Part shown: positions 42,698 to 52,524 of the stretch, piece by piece
Layout of the letters: the number at the start of each line of letters is the position of its first letter
Position numbering within the stretch: position 1 is the stretch's first letter
Source of the DNA: Streptomyces diastatochromogenes
GTDB taxonomy: Bacteria; Actinomycetota; Actinomycetes; Streptomycetales; Streptomycetaceae
Reading direction: 5' to 3'
Length of the DNA stretch: 64,000 nt
NCBI GenBank assembly: GCA_026913215.1
Contig: JAPTYK010000001.1
Coordinates: 1,364,001-1,428,000 of the forward strand
The notes under the pieces: generated by a model
Databases searched by the model: none
Told to the model about the DNA's origin: nothing
The model's input: only the letters and a program-made list of their open reading frames with translations
Made by a program: the position numbers and the translations under genes

Positions 42698-43425
42698 GTG
42701 GCCAGTACGAGTGAACCGGCGGACCGGCTGACGCCCGTGCTGCGGCCGGTGCGGGCGGGCAACGGGTTCGAGGAGGCCCTGGAGCAGATCCTCCAGGTGG
42801 TGCGCCTCGGACTCGTGCCCGGCGGGGAGCGGCTGCCCGCCGAGCGGGAGCTCGCCGACCGGATGGGGATCAGCCGGGTGACCCTGCGCGAGGTCCTCAA
42901 GGTCCTCCAGGAGCAGGGGCTCGTGGAGAGCCGGCGCGGCAGGTACGGCGGGACGTTCGTGCTGCCCCGGCCGCAGACGGCGGACGAGGACGAGCTGCGC
43001 CGCCGGATCGCCACGGTCGACATGGAGGACACCCTGCGCTTCCGTGAGGTCCTGGAGGTGGGGGCCGCCGGGCTCTGCGCGGCCCACGGCCTCGACGCGG
43101 CGGGCGCCGAGCGGCTGCGGACCGCCGTGGCGGCGACCCATGACGCCCCGCTGGCCGATTACCGCCGCCAGGACACCCTGCTCCACCTCACGCTCGCGGA
43201 GCTCTCCGGCTCGCCGACGCTGACCGCGCAGTACGCCGCCGTGCGCGCCACGGTGAACGACCTGCTGGACTGCATCCCCTGCTCGTACGCAATCTGGAGC
43301 ACTCCCAGCACCAGCACACCGCCCTGGTGGAGGCGGTCCTCGACGGGGACGCGGACGCGGCGCGCGAGGTGATGCGGGAGCACTGCGCGGGCACGGCGGC
43401 GCTGCTGCGGGGCTTCCTGACGTGA
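42698..43425 (+). CDS. FadR-type GntR/FCD regulator of the glnA4 locus (one frame break)
   Basis: About 242 residues. HTH at residues 25-90 (RLPAERELADRMGISRVTLR, LVESRRGRYGGTFVLPRP) and an FCD ligand-binding domain (DTLRFREVLEVGAAGLCAAH, YRRQDTLLHLTLAELSGSPT). A frame change near 43282 displaces the tail (HTALVEAVLDGDADAAREVM). GTG start 42698 with an AGAGGA ribosome site. Its position between glnA4 and the permease gene suggests it controls both. Confidence 0.87.
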
Positions 43426-43543
43426 CGGGAGGGCGTACGGCGGCGTAACCCGAAAGTAACGCACGGGGGTTGCGCTCCCCCACCGGCCACCGCAAAGGTA
43501 TGGATCCATTCCATTGGGCCCGTTGCGGGGAGCTGACGCTGCC

Positions 43544-44977
<1,434 letters not shown>

Positions 44978-45012
44978 CCCGCCCGACTCTCCGCACCACT
45001 GGAGGAAGTTCC

Positions 45013-45699
45013 GTGACCAAGCCGCTCATCGGCGTGACCACCTATCTGGACCGGGCGCGCTGGGGGGTGTGGGACATGACCGCCGCGCTGCTCCCCGCCC
45101 AGTACCCCCGTCTCGTGCAGGAGAGCGGAGGCTTCGCGGTCATGCTGCCGCCGGACGGGCCCGAGGCCGCGGCCGCGGTCGTGGCCCAGCTCGACGGCCT
45201 CGTCGTCGCGGGCGGGGCGGACGTCGAGCCGGGACGGTACGGGGCCGAGCCCGACCCCGCACCGGCCCCCGGCCCGCGAGCGGGACTCCTGGGAACTGGC
45301 CCTGATCGACGCGGCCCTGGCCTCCGGGACCCGCTGCTCGGCATCTGCCGGGGCATGCAGCTGCTGAACGTGGCGCTCGGCGGCACGCTGGTCCAGCACA
45401 TGGACGGGCACGTGGAGGCGGTCGGGGTGATCGGCCGGCACGCGGTGAAGCCGGTGCCGGGCACGCGGTACGCCTCCCTCGTGCCCGAGCTCACCGAGGT
45501 GCCGACCTACCACCACCAGGCCGTGGACCGGCTGGGCGCGGGGCTCACGGCCTCGGCCCACGCGGAGGACGGCACGGTGGAGGCGGTGGAGACGGACGGA
45601 CCGGCGTGGCTCCTCGGCGTGCAGTGGCACCCGGAGATGGGCGAGGACCCGCGGGTGATGCGGGGGCTCGTGGAGGCGGCGGCCCGCTGGAAGCCGTGA
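45013..45699 (+). CDS. PuuD-like gamma-glutamyl hydrolase, class I GATase (compensated frame breaks)
   Basis: Cytoplasmic peptidase C26 enzyme, 228 residues. Catalytic Cys in LLGICRGMQLLN, His/Glu in VQWHPEMG, and a start IGVTTYLDRARWG typical of gamma-Glu-GABA hydrolases. Positions 45265-45332 are read out of frame between two losses that cancel; the other frame there gives ERDSWELALIDAALASG, which is the expected sequence. It would release glutamate from gamma-glutamyl products of GlnA4 and the dehydrogenases. GTG start with GGAGG nearby. Confidence 0.87.
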   Translation: MTKPLIGVTTYLDRARWGVWDMTAALLPAQYPRLVQESGGFAVMLPPDGPEAAAAVVAQLDGLVVAGGADVEPGRYGAEPDPAPAPGPRAGLLGTGPDRRGPGLRDPLLGICRGMQLLNVALGGTLVQHMDGHVEAVGVIGRHAVKPVPGTRYASLVPELTEVPTYHHQAVDRLGAGLTASAHAEDGTVEAVETDGPAWLLGVQWHPEMGEDPRVMRGLVEAAARWKP

Positions 45700-45710
45700 C
45701 GGAAGGGGTG

Positions 45711-45743
45711 CGGGGCGGCCGGGGTGGGCATCCGGCCGCCCCG
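45711..45743. terminator. bidirectional hairpin terminator
   Basis: CGGGGCGGCCGG at 45711-45722 pairs with CCGGCCGCCCCG at 45732-45743 (12-bp perfect arms, 9-nt loop) between the convergent ends of the gamma-glutamyl hydrolase and NCS1 permease genes. Confidence 0.8.
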
Positions 45744-45778
45744 CGGTTCGGGGAGGGCGGCTTCCGCCGCCCGTCCGG

Positions 45779-47212
45779 TCAGAGGCTCGTCGCCGCCACC
45801 GCGCGACGGCCGAGGAGCGCGTACAGGCCCGCGGCGACGATCATGCCGACCGGCATGGAGAGGTCGATGCCGCCGAGCGCCGACGCGACCGGGCCGGTGT
45901 AGACCGTGTTCACGCAGAGGGCGGCCGTGGCCACGCCCACGAGCAGGGAGAGCGCGCCCGCCCGGTTGACGCCGCCGGTGAACCAGAAGGGGCTGCCGGG
46001 GGTCTCGTCGGAGAGCGCGCGGCCGTCGTAGCGGTTGCGGCGCAGCACGATGTCGGTGGCGTACACGGCCATGAGGGGGCCGCTCAGGACCACGATCACC
46101 TGGAGGGCGTTGCTGACGGTGTCCAGGAAGTTGGAGACCAGCAGCCCGTAGAGGGTGGCGGCGACGGCGACGGTGCCGTCGAAGAGGACGCTGACGGTGC
46201 GTCGGATGCGCAGGCCGACGGCCTGGAGGGCGAGGCCGGCGCTGTACGCGGTCAGGGCGTTGATGGAGATCGTGCCGAGGACGAGCGCGAGCAGGAAGAC
46301 GGGCGTGAACCAGCCCGGCAGGATCTCCTGGAGCGCGTTCTGGGGGTCGGTCATGTCGACGGCGGTCGCGGCGAAGGCGCCGAGCGAGCCGACGACGATG
46401 CTGGGCACGAAGGCGCCGAGCGCGGTCCATCCGGCGATCGCCTTCGGCGAGGCCGTCCGGGGCAGGTAGCGGGAGAAGTCGGCGCTCGTCGTGTACGAGA
46501 GCGGGCCCGAGGCGACCATCGTGGTGCCCGCGACGAGCACGGCCCAGAGGTCGACGCCGGTCAGCGGCTCGGCCGGCGTGTACGAGAAGTCGGCGTGCCG
46601 GAAGACCGCGAGGGCGACGACGGTGAACGCCCCCGCCAGGGCCAGGGTGATGGGCAGGTACAGCTTGATGATCAGGGCGTGGCCGTAGACGCTGATGGCC
46701 AGCGTGAGGGCGGCGATCACCACGATGACGGCCACCTTGACGGGGGTGGTGGCGGTGACGCCGGCCTTCTCGACGAGCGCGAACGCGGCGGTCGCGGCGG
46801 CGGCGAGGTTGAGCGCGAAGTAGCAGACGGAGACCAGCCAGCCGCCGATCGCGTTGTTCACCCGGTTGCCGATGACGCCGTACAGGGCCCGGGTGATCAC
46901 CTCGCTGGGCGCGCCGGCGGCGGGGCCGGAGGTGGCGAGGAGCCCGGTCAGCATCCAGAAGAGGTTGCCCACGACGGTCACGGCCACGGCCTGCCACAGG
47001 CTCAGGCCCATCAGGACGAGGGCGCCGCCGATGACGAGGCTGAGGTAGTTGACGTTGGCGGCGGCCCACACGGAGAACAGCTCGCGCGGGTGTCCGTGGC
47101 GCTCGCCGTCGGGGATGTGGTCGATGCCGTGGGCCTCGATGCGGCCGGGCCGGTCGGCCGGCGGGGTGACCTCGGCGCGGGCGGCGCCGTGGTCGGGGAT
47201 CGTGGAAGCCAT
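45779..47212 (-). CDS. NCS1-family nucleobase/cation symporter-like permease
   Basis: Intact, 477 residues and about 12 membrane helices, of the purine/cytosine/allantoin/thiamine permease family. Conserved pieces: LFSVWAAANVNYLSLVIGGA, GNRVNNAIGGWLVSVCYFAL, SYTTSADFSRYLPRTASPKA, VLRRNRYDGRAL. Substrate uncertain. Divergent from a TetR gene with a shared operator, so it is probably repressed by that protein; the amidohydrolase downstream of tetR may process the imported compound. Confidence 0.9.
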   Translation of the reverse strand: MASTIPDHGAARAEVTPPADRPGRIEAHGIDHIPDGERHGHPRELFSVWAAANVNYLSLVIGGALVLMGLSLWQAVAVTVVGNLFWMLTGLLATSGPAAGAPSEVITRALYGVIGNRVNNAIGGWLVSVCYFALNLAAAATAAFALVEKAGVTATTPVKVAVIVVIAALTLAISVYGHALIIKLYLPITLALAGAFTVVALAVFRHADFSYTPAEPLTGVDLWAVLVAGTTMVASGPLSYTTSADFSRYLPRTASPKAIAGWTALGAFVPSIVVGSLGAFAATAVDMTDPQNALQEILPGWFTPVFLLALVLGTISINALTAYSAGLALQAVGLRIRRTVSVLFDGTVAVAATLYGLLVSNFLDTVSNALQVIVVLSGPLMAVYATDIVLRRNRYDGRALSDETPGSPFWFTGGVNRAGALSLLVGVATAALCVNTVYTGPVASALGGIDLSMPVGMIVAAGLYALLGRRAVAATSL

Positions 47213-47246
47213 GCGGCCCTCCGGATGCTGTCGTGCCCACCTGGTT

Positions 47247-47271
47247 GCTTATTGGTCGCACACTCAATAGC
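47247..47271. promoter_or_regulatory. TetR operator candidate
   Basis: Imperfect inverted repeat GCTTATTG (47247-47254) with CAATAGC (47265-47271), 10-nt spacer, in the 68-bp gap between the divergent NCS1 permease and TetR genes. It is AT-richer than the surroundings, as expected for overlapping promoters and an operator. Confidence 0.55.
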
Positions 47272-47280
47272 ATCGCCGGT

Positions 47281-47931
47281 ATGCCGTCAAGCGTCCAGCG
47301 CAAGAGAATTCGGAAAACTCCCGAAGCCCGGAGGGCGGAGATCGTGGAGACCGCGGCCCGGGTCGCCCTGACCGAGGGACTGGAGTGCGTCACGCTCCGG
47401 CGCATCGCCGACGAGCTCGCCGTACGCCCCGGTCTGATCAGCCACTACTTCCCGTCGGCGGAGGACCTGGTGGCCGAGGCGTTCAGCGTCGCGTCCACCG
47501 GCGAGCTCGACGCGCTGCTGCCGGCGGACCGCCCGGACGGGACCCCGACCCAGTACCTCGCGCGCTACTTCGCCCTCTCGGCCGGAGAGGCGTACGACGA
47601 CATCAGCCGGCTGTGGATCAACGCCCGGCACCTCAGCCGCTACCGGCCCGTCCTGCGCGACCGGGTCGCCGAGCAGGAGCGCGCCTCCGACGACCGCCTC
47701 GAAGGCCTCATCCGCGAGGGCGTCGAGCGGGGCGAGTTCCGCACGGACGACCCGCGCACGGCGGCCATCCAGATCCTGGTGGTCCTCGACGGCCTCGGCG
47801 CCCACGCCAACACGGACCGGAGCAACCGGCCCGAGGCGGTGACGCGGATGGCGGTGACGACGGCGGAACGCGCGCTCGGCCTGCCGCACGGCGCGCTGAC
47901 CGACGTACCGCCGCCGCCCGGACCGCACTGA
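47281..47931 (+). CDS. TetR/AcrR family regulator
   Basis: Intact 216-residue TetR protein. HTH at residues about 25-60 (VTLRRIADELAVRPGLISHYF), then a helical ligand domain of the BetI-like type (GEAYDDISRLWINARHLSRY, RTAAIQILVVLDGLGAHANT). ATG 47281 sits just beyond the candidate operator. It is divergent from the NCS1 permease and 60 bp upstream of the amidohydrolase, so it most likely regulates both. Confidence 0.9.
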   Translation: MPSSVQRKRIRKTPEARRAEIVETAARVALTEGLECVTLRRIADELAVRPGLISHYFPSAEDLVAEAFSVASTGELDALLPADRPDGTPTQYLARYFALSAGEAYDDISRLWINARHLSRYRPVLRDRVAEQERASDDRLEGLIREGVERGEFRTDDPRTAAIQILVVLDGLGAHANTDRSNRPEAVTRMAVTTAERALGLPHGALTDVPPPPGPH

Positions 47932-47991
47932 CGGCGGCCACCCACCGACCCCGCACCCGTACCACCCTCGCACCCCCTCTGGAGCCACCCC

Positions 47992-49613
47992 GTGCCCACC
48001 CGACTCGTCCTGCTCTCCGCCCGTCTGCTCGACCCCGGCACGGGGGCCTTCCTGCCGGAGACCGCGCTCGCCGTCTCCGAGGACGGCCGGATCTCCGCCC
48101 TGGGCGACGACCGCGAGATCCGGGCGCTGGCCGGTCCGGGGACCACGGTCGTCGACCTCAAGGGTCCGTCGTCACCCCCGGCCTCGTCGACGGCCATCTG
48201 CACCCGGTGTCCGGCGCCGAACTCACCCACGGCCTCGACCTGTCGTACTGCGCCGACGTCGACGACGTACGGGAGGCCCTGGCCCGCGAGGTGCGGAACC
48301 TCGACCGGGGCCAGTGGCTCTTCGGCTGGGGCCTGGACCCGAACGTCTTCGGCGACCGGCCCGTCGGCACCGCCCCCTTCGACGCCGTGCTCGACGGCGT
48401 GCCCGCCTTCCTGCTGCTCTTCGACGCCCACTCGGCGCTCGCCAGCCGCCGGGCCCTCGAACTCGCCGGGGTCGACGGCCCCGCACCTTCGACCAGGCCT
48501 CGGCCGAGGTCGTCTGCGACGCCGACGGGCGGCCAACCGGGCTGCTCCAGGAGGACGCGGCCTGCGAGCTGGTCGAGCGGGTCGCCCCGGCCGACCCTCG
48601 AGGAGAGCCGGCAGCGGCTCGCGGCGGCGCTGCGGTCGATGGCGGCGGCGGGCCTCACCGGCGGCCACGCCATGGACGCCAACGGCGACAGCCTCGCCCT
48701 GTACGGGGAGCTCGACGCGGCCGGTGAGCTGCCGCTGCGGCTCCAGGTCGCCCGTGGTGCCAGCCGGGCACGGACGAGCAGGGGTGCGGGAGCTGATCGG
48801 CCTCCAGGGCACGGGCGGCGAGCTGTGGCGGGTCGCCGGCGTGAAGCTGTTCATGGACGGGACCATCGACAACGGCACGGCGTGGCTGGAGCGCCCCGAC
48901 TGCCACGGCGAGTCCACGCACGCGTTCTGGCCGGACCCGGAGGCGTACACCCGGATCATCGGGGAGCTGCACCGGGCGGGCGTGGCGACGGCGACGCACG
49001 CGATCGGCGACGCGGCCGTACGGCACGTCCTGGACGCCGTCGAGAAGGCGCGGACCACCGGGGCGCCGGGGTGCGGCACCGGGTCGAGCACATCGAGACC
49101 GTGCCGGACGACACGCTGCGGCGCTTCGCGGAGCTGGGCGTCCTGGCGTCCATGCAGCCCACGCACTGCTGCGACTTCACGCGCGCCGACCACACCGACA
49201 ACTGGTCGCGGCGGCTCGGCGAGGAGCGCGCCGCGCGCGCCTGGCGCTGCCGCGACCTGTCGGACTCGGGCGCCACCGTGGTCCTCGGCTCCGACTGGCC
49301 GATCGCGCCGTTCCCGCCGCTCGGCGTGATGGCCGGGGCCCGGCACCGGCGCCCGACCCGCGACCTCGGCCAGGCGCCGCACGGACCGGAGCAGGCGCTC
49401 ACGCCGCTGGAGGCGCTGCGGGGCCTGACGACGGCGCCGGCGTACGCGGCGGGCGAGGAGCACGAGGCGGGCCGTCTCGCCGTCGGCTACCGCGCCGACC
49501 TCACGGTCCTGGCCGCCGACCCCCTGACCACCCCGTCCACGGAGCTCCCGGACGTCCCGGTCCGCCTGACGACGGTGTCGGGCCGGGTGACGTTCCGCGC
49601 GACGGACGTCTGA
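47992..49613 (+). CDS. YtcJ-like metal-dependent amidohydrolase (several frame breaks)
   Basis: Amidohydrolase family 3 enzyme, about 541 residues. N-terminal LVLLSARLLDPGTGAFLPET, metal-binding HLHPVSGAELTHGLDL, VKLFMDGTIDNGTAWLERPD, ATATHAIGDAAV, and VVLGSDWPIAPFPP near the C-terminal Asp ligand. Frame changes near 48165, 48482, 48595, 48760 and 49070. YtcJ-type enzymes hydrolyse C-N bonds of unknown substrates, some N-formyl or cyclic amides. GTG start 47992 after GGAG. It may act on what the NCS1 permease imports. Confidence 0.85.
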
Positions 49614-49626
49614 CGGGCCCCGTCAG
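49610..49626. terminator. short palindrome spanning two convergent stop codons
   Basis: CTGACGGG at 49610-49617 and CCCGTCAG at 49619-49626 form a 17-bp palindrome that contains both the amidohydrolase stop (49611-49613) and the LysR stop (49623-49625). A weak terminator is possible. Confidence 0.35.
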
Positions 49627-50549
49627 CCCCGGGTCAGGGACAGCAGGTCCCGCGCCGGACCCGTCGGGCGGTGGCCCGCCGGCCACACCGCCCGGAGGTC
49701 GCGGCGCAGCAGGACCCCTCCACCGGGATCGCCACGAGGCGCCGGGACGCCAGTTCCTCCGCGATCGCGAGCTCGCTGAGGACGGCGGGCCCGGCCCCGC
49801 TCACCGCCGCCGCCTTGACGGCGGTGGTGGAGGCGAGTTCGAGGAGCGGCTGCGCGAGGCCGCCGTGCGCGGAGAGCGCCGCGTCGAGGACCTGCCGGGT
49901 GCCCGAGCCGCGCTCCCGCAGGACCAGCGGGGTCGCGGCGAGCTCCGCCGGGTCGAGCGGGGCGCGCCGCCGGGCCCACGGGTGCGAGGGCGCGGCGACG
50001 AGCGCGAGCCGGTCGTGCGCGACGACCACCCGTCGAGGCCGTCCGGCACGGCGAGCCCCTCGACGAAGCCGACGTCCGCCTCGCCGGCGAAGAGGCGCTC
50101 CGCGACGGCCGCCGAGTTCCCGGCCTGGAGCGACACGGCGGTGTCGGGGCGCTGGGCGCGCAGCGCGATCAGCCAGCCCGGCAGCAGGTACTCGGCGATC
50201 GTCATGGACGCGGCCACCCGCAGCCGCGAGTCCCGCCGGCCGCGCAGAGCCTGCGCGCCCGCGTCGAAGGCCTCCGCCGCCTCGACGATCCGCCGCGCCC
50301 AGTCGGTGACGAGGGCGCCCGCGTCGGTGAGCCGGGAGCCGCGCGGCGAGCGGTCGAGGAGGGCGACGCCGAGCTGCCGCTCCATCGAGCGGATCCGGCT
50401 GCTGGCGGCGGGCTGGGTGATGCCGACCTCGCGGGCGGCCGCGCCGAGGCTGCCGTGCCGGGCGACGGCGAGGAGCAGTTCGAGCGCGCCGAGGTCGGGG
50501 ACCCGGTGGGAGAGGCCCCGGTGGGACAGGGGTGCGACGCGCTGCTCAT
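49623..50549 (-). CDS. LysR family transcriptional regulator (frame breaks)
   Basis: About 308 residues. N-terminal HTH (LGALELLLAVARHGSLGAAA, EVGITQPAASSRIRSMERQL), then the effector-binding domain (SRLRVAASMTIAEYLLPGWL, GFVEGLAVPDGLDG, LVLRERGSGTRQVLDAALSA). Frame changes near 50525, 50032 and 49720. The ATG at 50549 lies inside the palindrome CATAA-N7-TTATG, a T-N11-A LysR-type site. Divergent from a TDT transporter, which it probably controls. The family resembles CysL/CbbR-like regulators, but ligand identity is open. Confidence 0.85.
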
Positions 50550-50563
50550 AAAGTCAGCTTATG
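50547..50563. promoter_or_regulatory. LysR-type binding site over the regulator start codon
   Basis: CATAA (50547-50551), seven bases, TTATG (50559-50563): a perfect inverted repeat of the T-N11-A kind. CAT at 50547-50549 is the complement of the LysR start codon, so binding would also repress the regulator. Confidence 0.55.
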
Positions 50564-50619
50564 GCCTCATAGCGACAAGATCCCTGGTGGGGGCCGTTCC
50601 GGCGCGAAACGATCGGGGC

Positions 50620-51803
50620 ATGGCAAGCCACGCACCTTCCTCCCGTCCTCCGCGCGAGCGCGGGCGCCACCACCTCCGGCGCCCGGACGCACCGCTCCGT
50701 CCGTCACCTCGGACCCAACTGGTACGCCTCCGTGATGGGCACGGCCATCGTCGCCAACGCGGGCGTCGCCCTCCCGGTGGACGTCCCCGGCCTCCGTACG
50801 GCCTGCGCCGCGGTCTGGGCGCTGTCGCTCGCGATGCTGCTCGCCCTGCTCGCCGCCCGCTCCGCGCACTGGGCCCGCCACCGGGACCAGGCCCGCGCCC
50901 ACCTCATGGACCCGGCGATGGCGCCGTTCTACGGCTGCCTGTCGATGGCGCTGCTCGCCGTCGGCGGCGGGACGCTGCTGGTGGGCCGGGACTGGATCGG
51001 GCTCCCGGCGGCCGTCGCCCTGGACGCCGTCCTGTTCACGGCGGGCACGGTGGTCGGCCTGGTGGCCGCGGTGACCGTCCCGTACCTCATGATCGTGCGC
51101 CACCGGATCGAGAACGCCTCGCCGGTGTGGCTGCTGCCGGTCGTCGCCCCCATGGTCTCGGCCGCGCTGGGCCCCCTGCTCCTGCCCCACCTGCCCGCCG
51201 GGCAGGCCCAGCAGACCCTGCTGATCGGCTGCTACGCGCTGTTCGGCGTCAGCCTGCTCGCCACCCTGGTCATGCTGCCGCTGGTCTTCGGACGGCTCGT
51301 CCTGGACGGCCCGCTGCCGCTCGCGCTCACCCCGACCCTCTTCCTGGTCCTCGGCCCCCTCGGCCAGTCGACCACCGCCGCGAACAAGTTCGCCGACGCC
51401 GCCGAGGGCGTGCTGCCCGCCTCGTACGCGCACGGCTTCGCCGCCTTCGCCGTCCTCTACGGGGTGCCCGTGATGGGCTTCGCCCTGCTGTGGCTGGCGC
51501 TCGCCGGGGCGATGGTGCTGCGGGCCCGGCGGCGGGGCATGGGCTTCGCGATGACCTTCTGGGCGTTCACGTTCCCGGTCGGGACCTGTGTGACCGGCGC
51601 CGAGGGCCTGGCCCAGCACACCGGCCTGGCCGCGTTCCGCTGGCTCGCGATCGGCCTGTACGCCCTGCTCCTGGCGGCCTGGCTGGTGGCGGCGTCCACA
51701 CCGCGCGCGGCCTGTTCAGCGGCGCGCTGCTCGCGGGCCCCGCGCCGGCGCCGCCCGCACCGGGTGAGCACGCGCCCGTCGACCGGGGCGGCGGGCGCGG
51801 TGA
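50620..51803 (+). CDS. TDT family (TehA/Mae1-like) transporter (frame breaks at both ends)
   Basis: Ten-helix membrane protein of the tellurite-resistance/dicarboxylate transporter family: HLGPNWYASVMGTAIVANAG starts the first helix, with later helices SPVWLLPVVAPMVSAALGPL, ALTPTLFLVLGPLGQSTTAA and FAMTFWAFTFPVGTCVTGAE. Relatives carry malate, sulfite or other anions. The likely start ATG 50620 is separated from the body by a frame change near 50665; the last 40 residues change frame again near 51695, and the stop (about 51801) is uncertain. Confidence 0.82.
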
Positions 51804-51824
51804 CGGTCGCGGCGCGCGCCCGTC

Positions 51825-52372
51825 CTACTCCTCCTCGGCCTCGACGTGGTCGCCGACGGCGACGACGAGGAGCCGGGTCCCAGGCTCGGTGGCGCGCCAG
51901 CGGTGGCGCACGCCGCCGGAGAGGTAGAGCGTGTCGCCGCGGCCGAGCCGGTGGGCGCGGCCCTCGGCCTCGACCTCGGCGGCGCCGTCGGCGACGTACA
52001 GCAGCTCGTCGTTCCGGTGCTGGAACTCGCGTCCCGCGTCCTGCTCGCCGGTGAACTCCACGGCGTGCAGCTGGTGGCGGCCGCGGACCAGCGACCGGAC
52101 GCCCGGGGCAGGCCCGGGAGCGCTCCCCGACCGCACGACGTCGACGGTGCGGGAGGCCTCGGCGGCGGCGAGGAGCTCGCCGACCGTGGTCTCCAGGGCC
52201 TCGGCGACGAGTTCGAGGAGCGGCGGCTCGGCCGGGCGCGCTCGTTCTCGACCTGGCTGAGGAAGGGCACGGAGAGGCCGCTGCGGGAGGCGACGACGGC
52301 CAGGGTGAGCTGGAGCGCTCTGCGGCGCCTCTTGACGGCCGCGCCCACGCGGGGCGCTTCCTTCTCGTCCAT
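51825..52372 (-). CDS. XRE-cupin transcriptional regulator (two frame breaks)
   Basis: About 182 residues: N-terminal helix-turn-helix (VGAAVKRRRRALQLTLAVVA, SRSGLSVPFLSQVENERARP) and C-terminal single cupin barrel (FQHRNDELLYVADGAAEVEA, HRLGRGDTLYLSGGVRHRWR). Frame changes near 52225 and 52110. Such regulators sense small ligands in the cupin pocket and often control neighbouring transport genes. Here the glycine-betaine transporter lies upstream on the same strand but behind a strong terminator. ATG 52372 follows GGAGGGAG. Confidence 0.85.
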
Positions 52373-52462
52373 GTCGGCTCCCTCCCTCTGCTCGTACCCG
52401 TGCGTACTCGTCGGTTACCTGAACCTTACGCAGCTTTGGGGCGGGGTTTCGCGTCGTGACGA

Positions 52463-52502
52463 AAAGGGGCGGTCGCCGTATACGTTCGGCGACCGCCCCT
52501 TT
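52463..52502 (-). terminator. strong terminator after the glycine-betaine transporter
   Basis: AAAGGGGCGGTCGCCG at 52463-52478 pairs perfectly with its complement at 52487-52502 (16-bp arms, 8-nt loop) and ends in a T run in either direction. It lies 23 bases past the stop of the permease-binding fusion gene. Confidence 0.88.
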
Positions 52503-52524
52503 CAGCCAGTGAGGAGGAGGCGGG

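Noticed and set aside
39097..43032. 1311-residue minus-strand open frame
   Set aside because: It is a chance join of fragments of the SDR, aldehyde dehydrogenase and antisense of others, caused by high GC and frame breaks; only the SDR part has real protein character.
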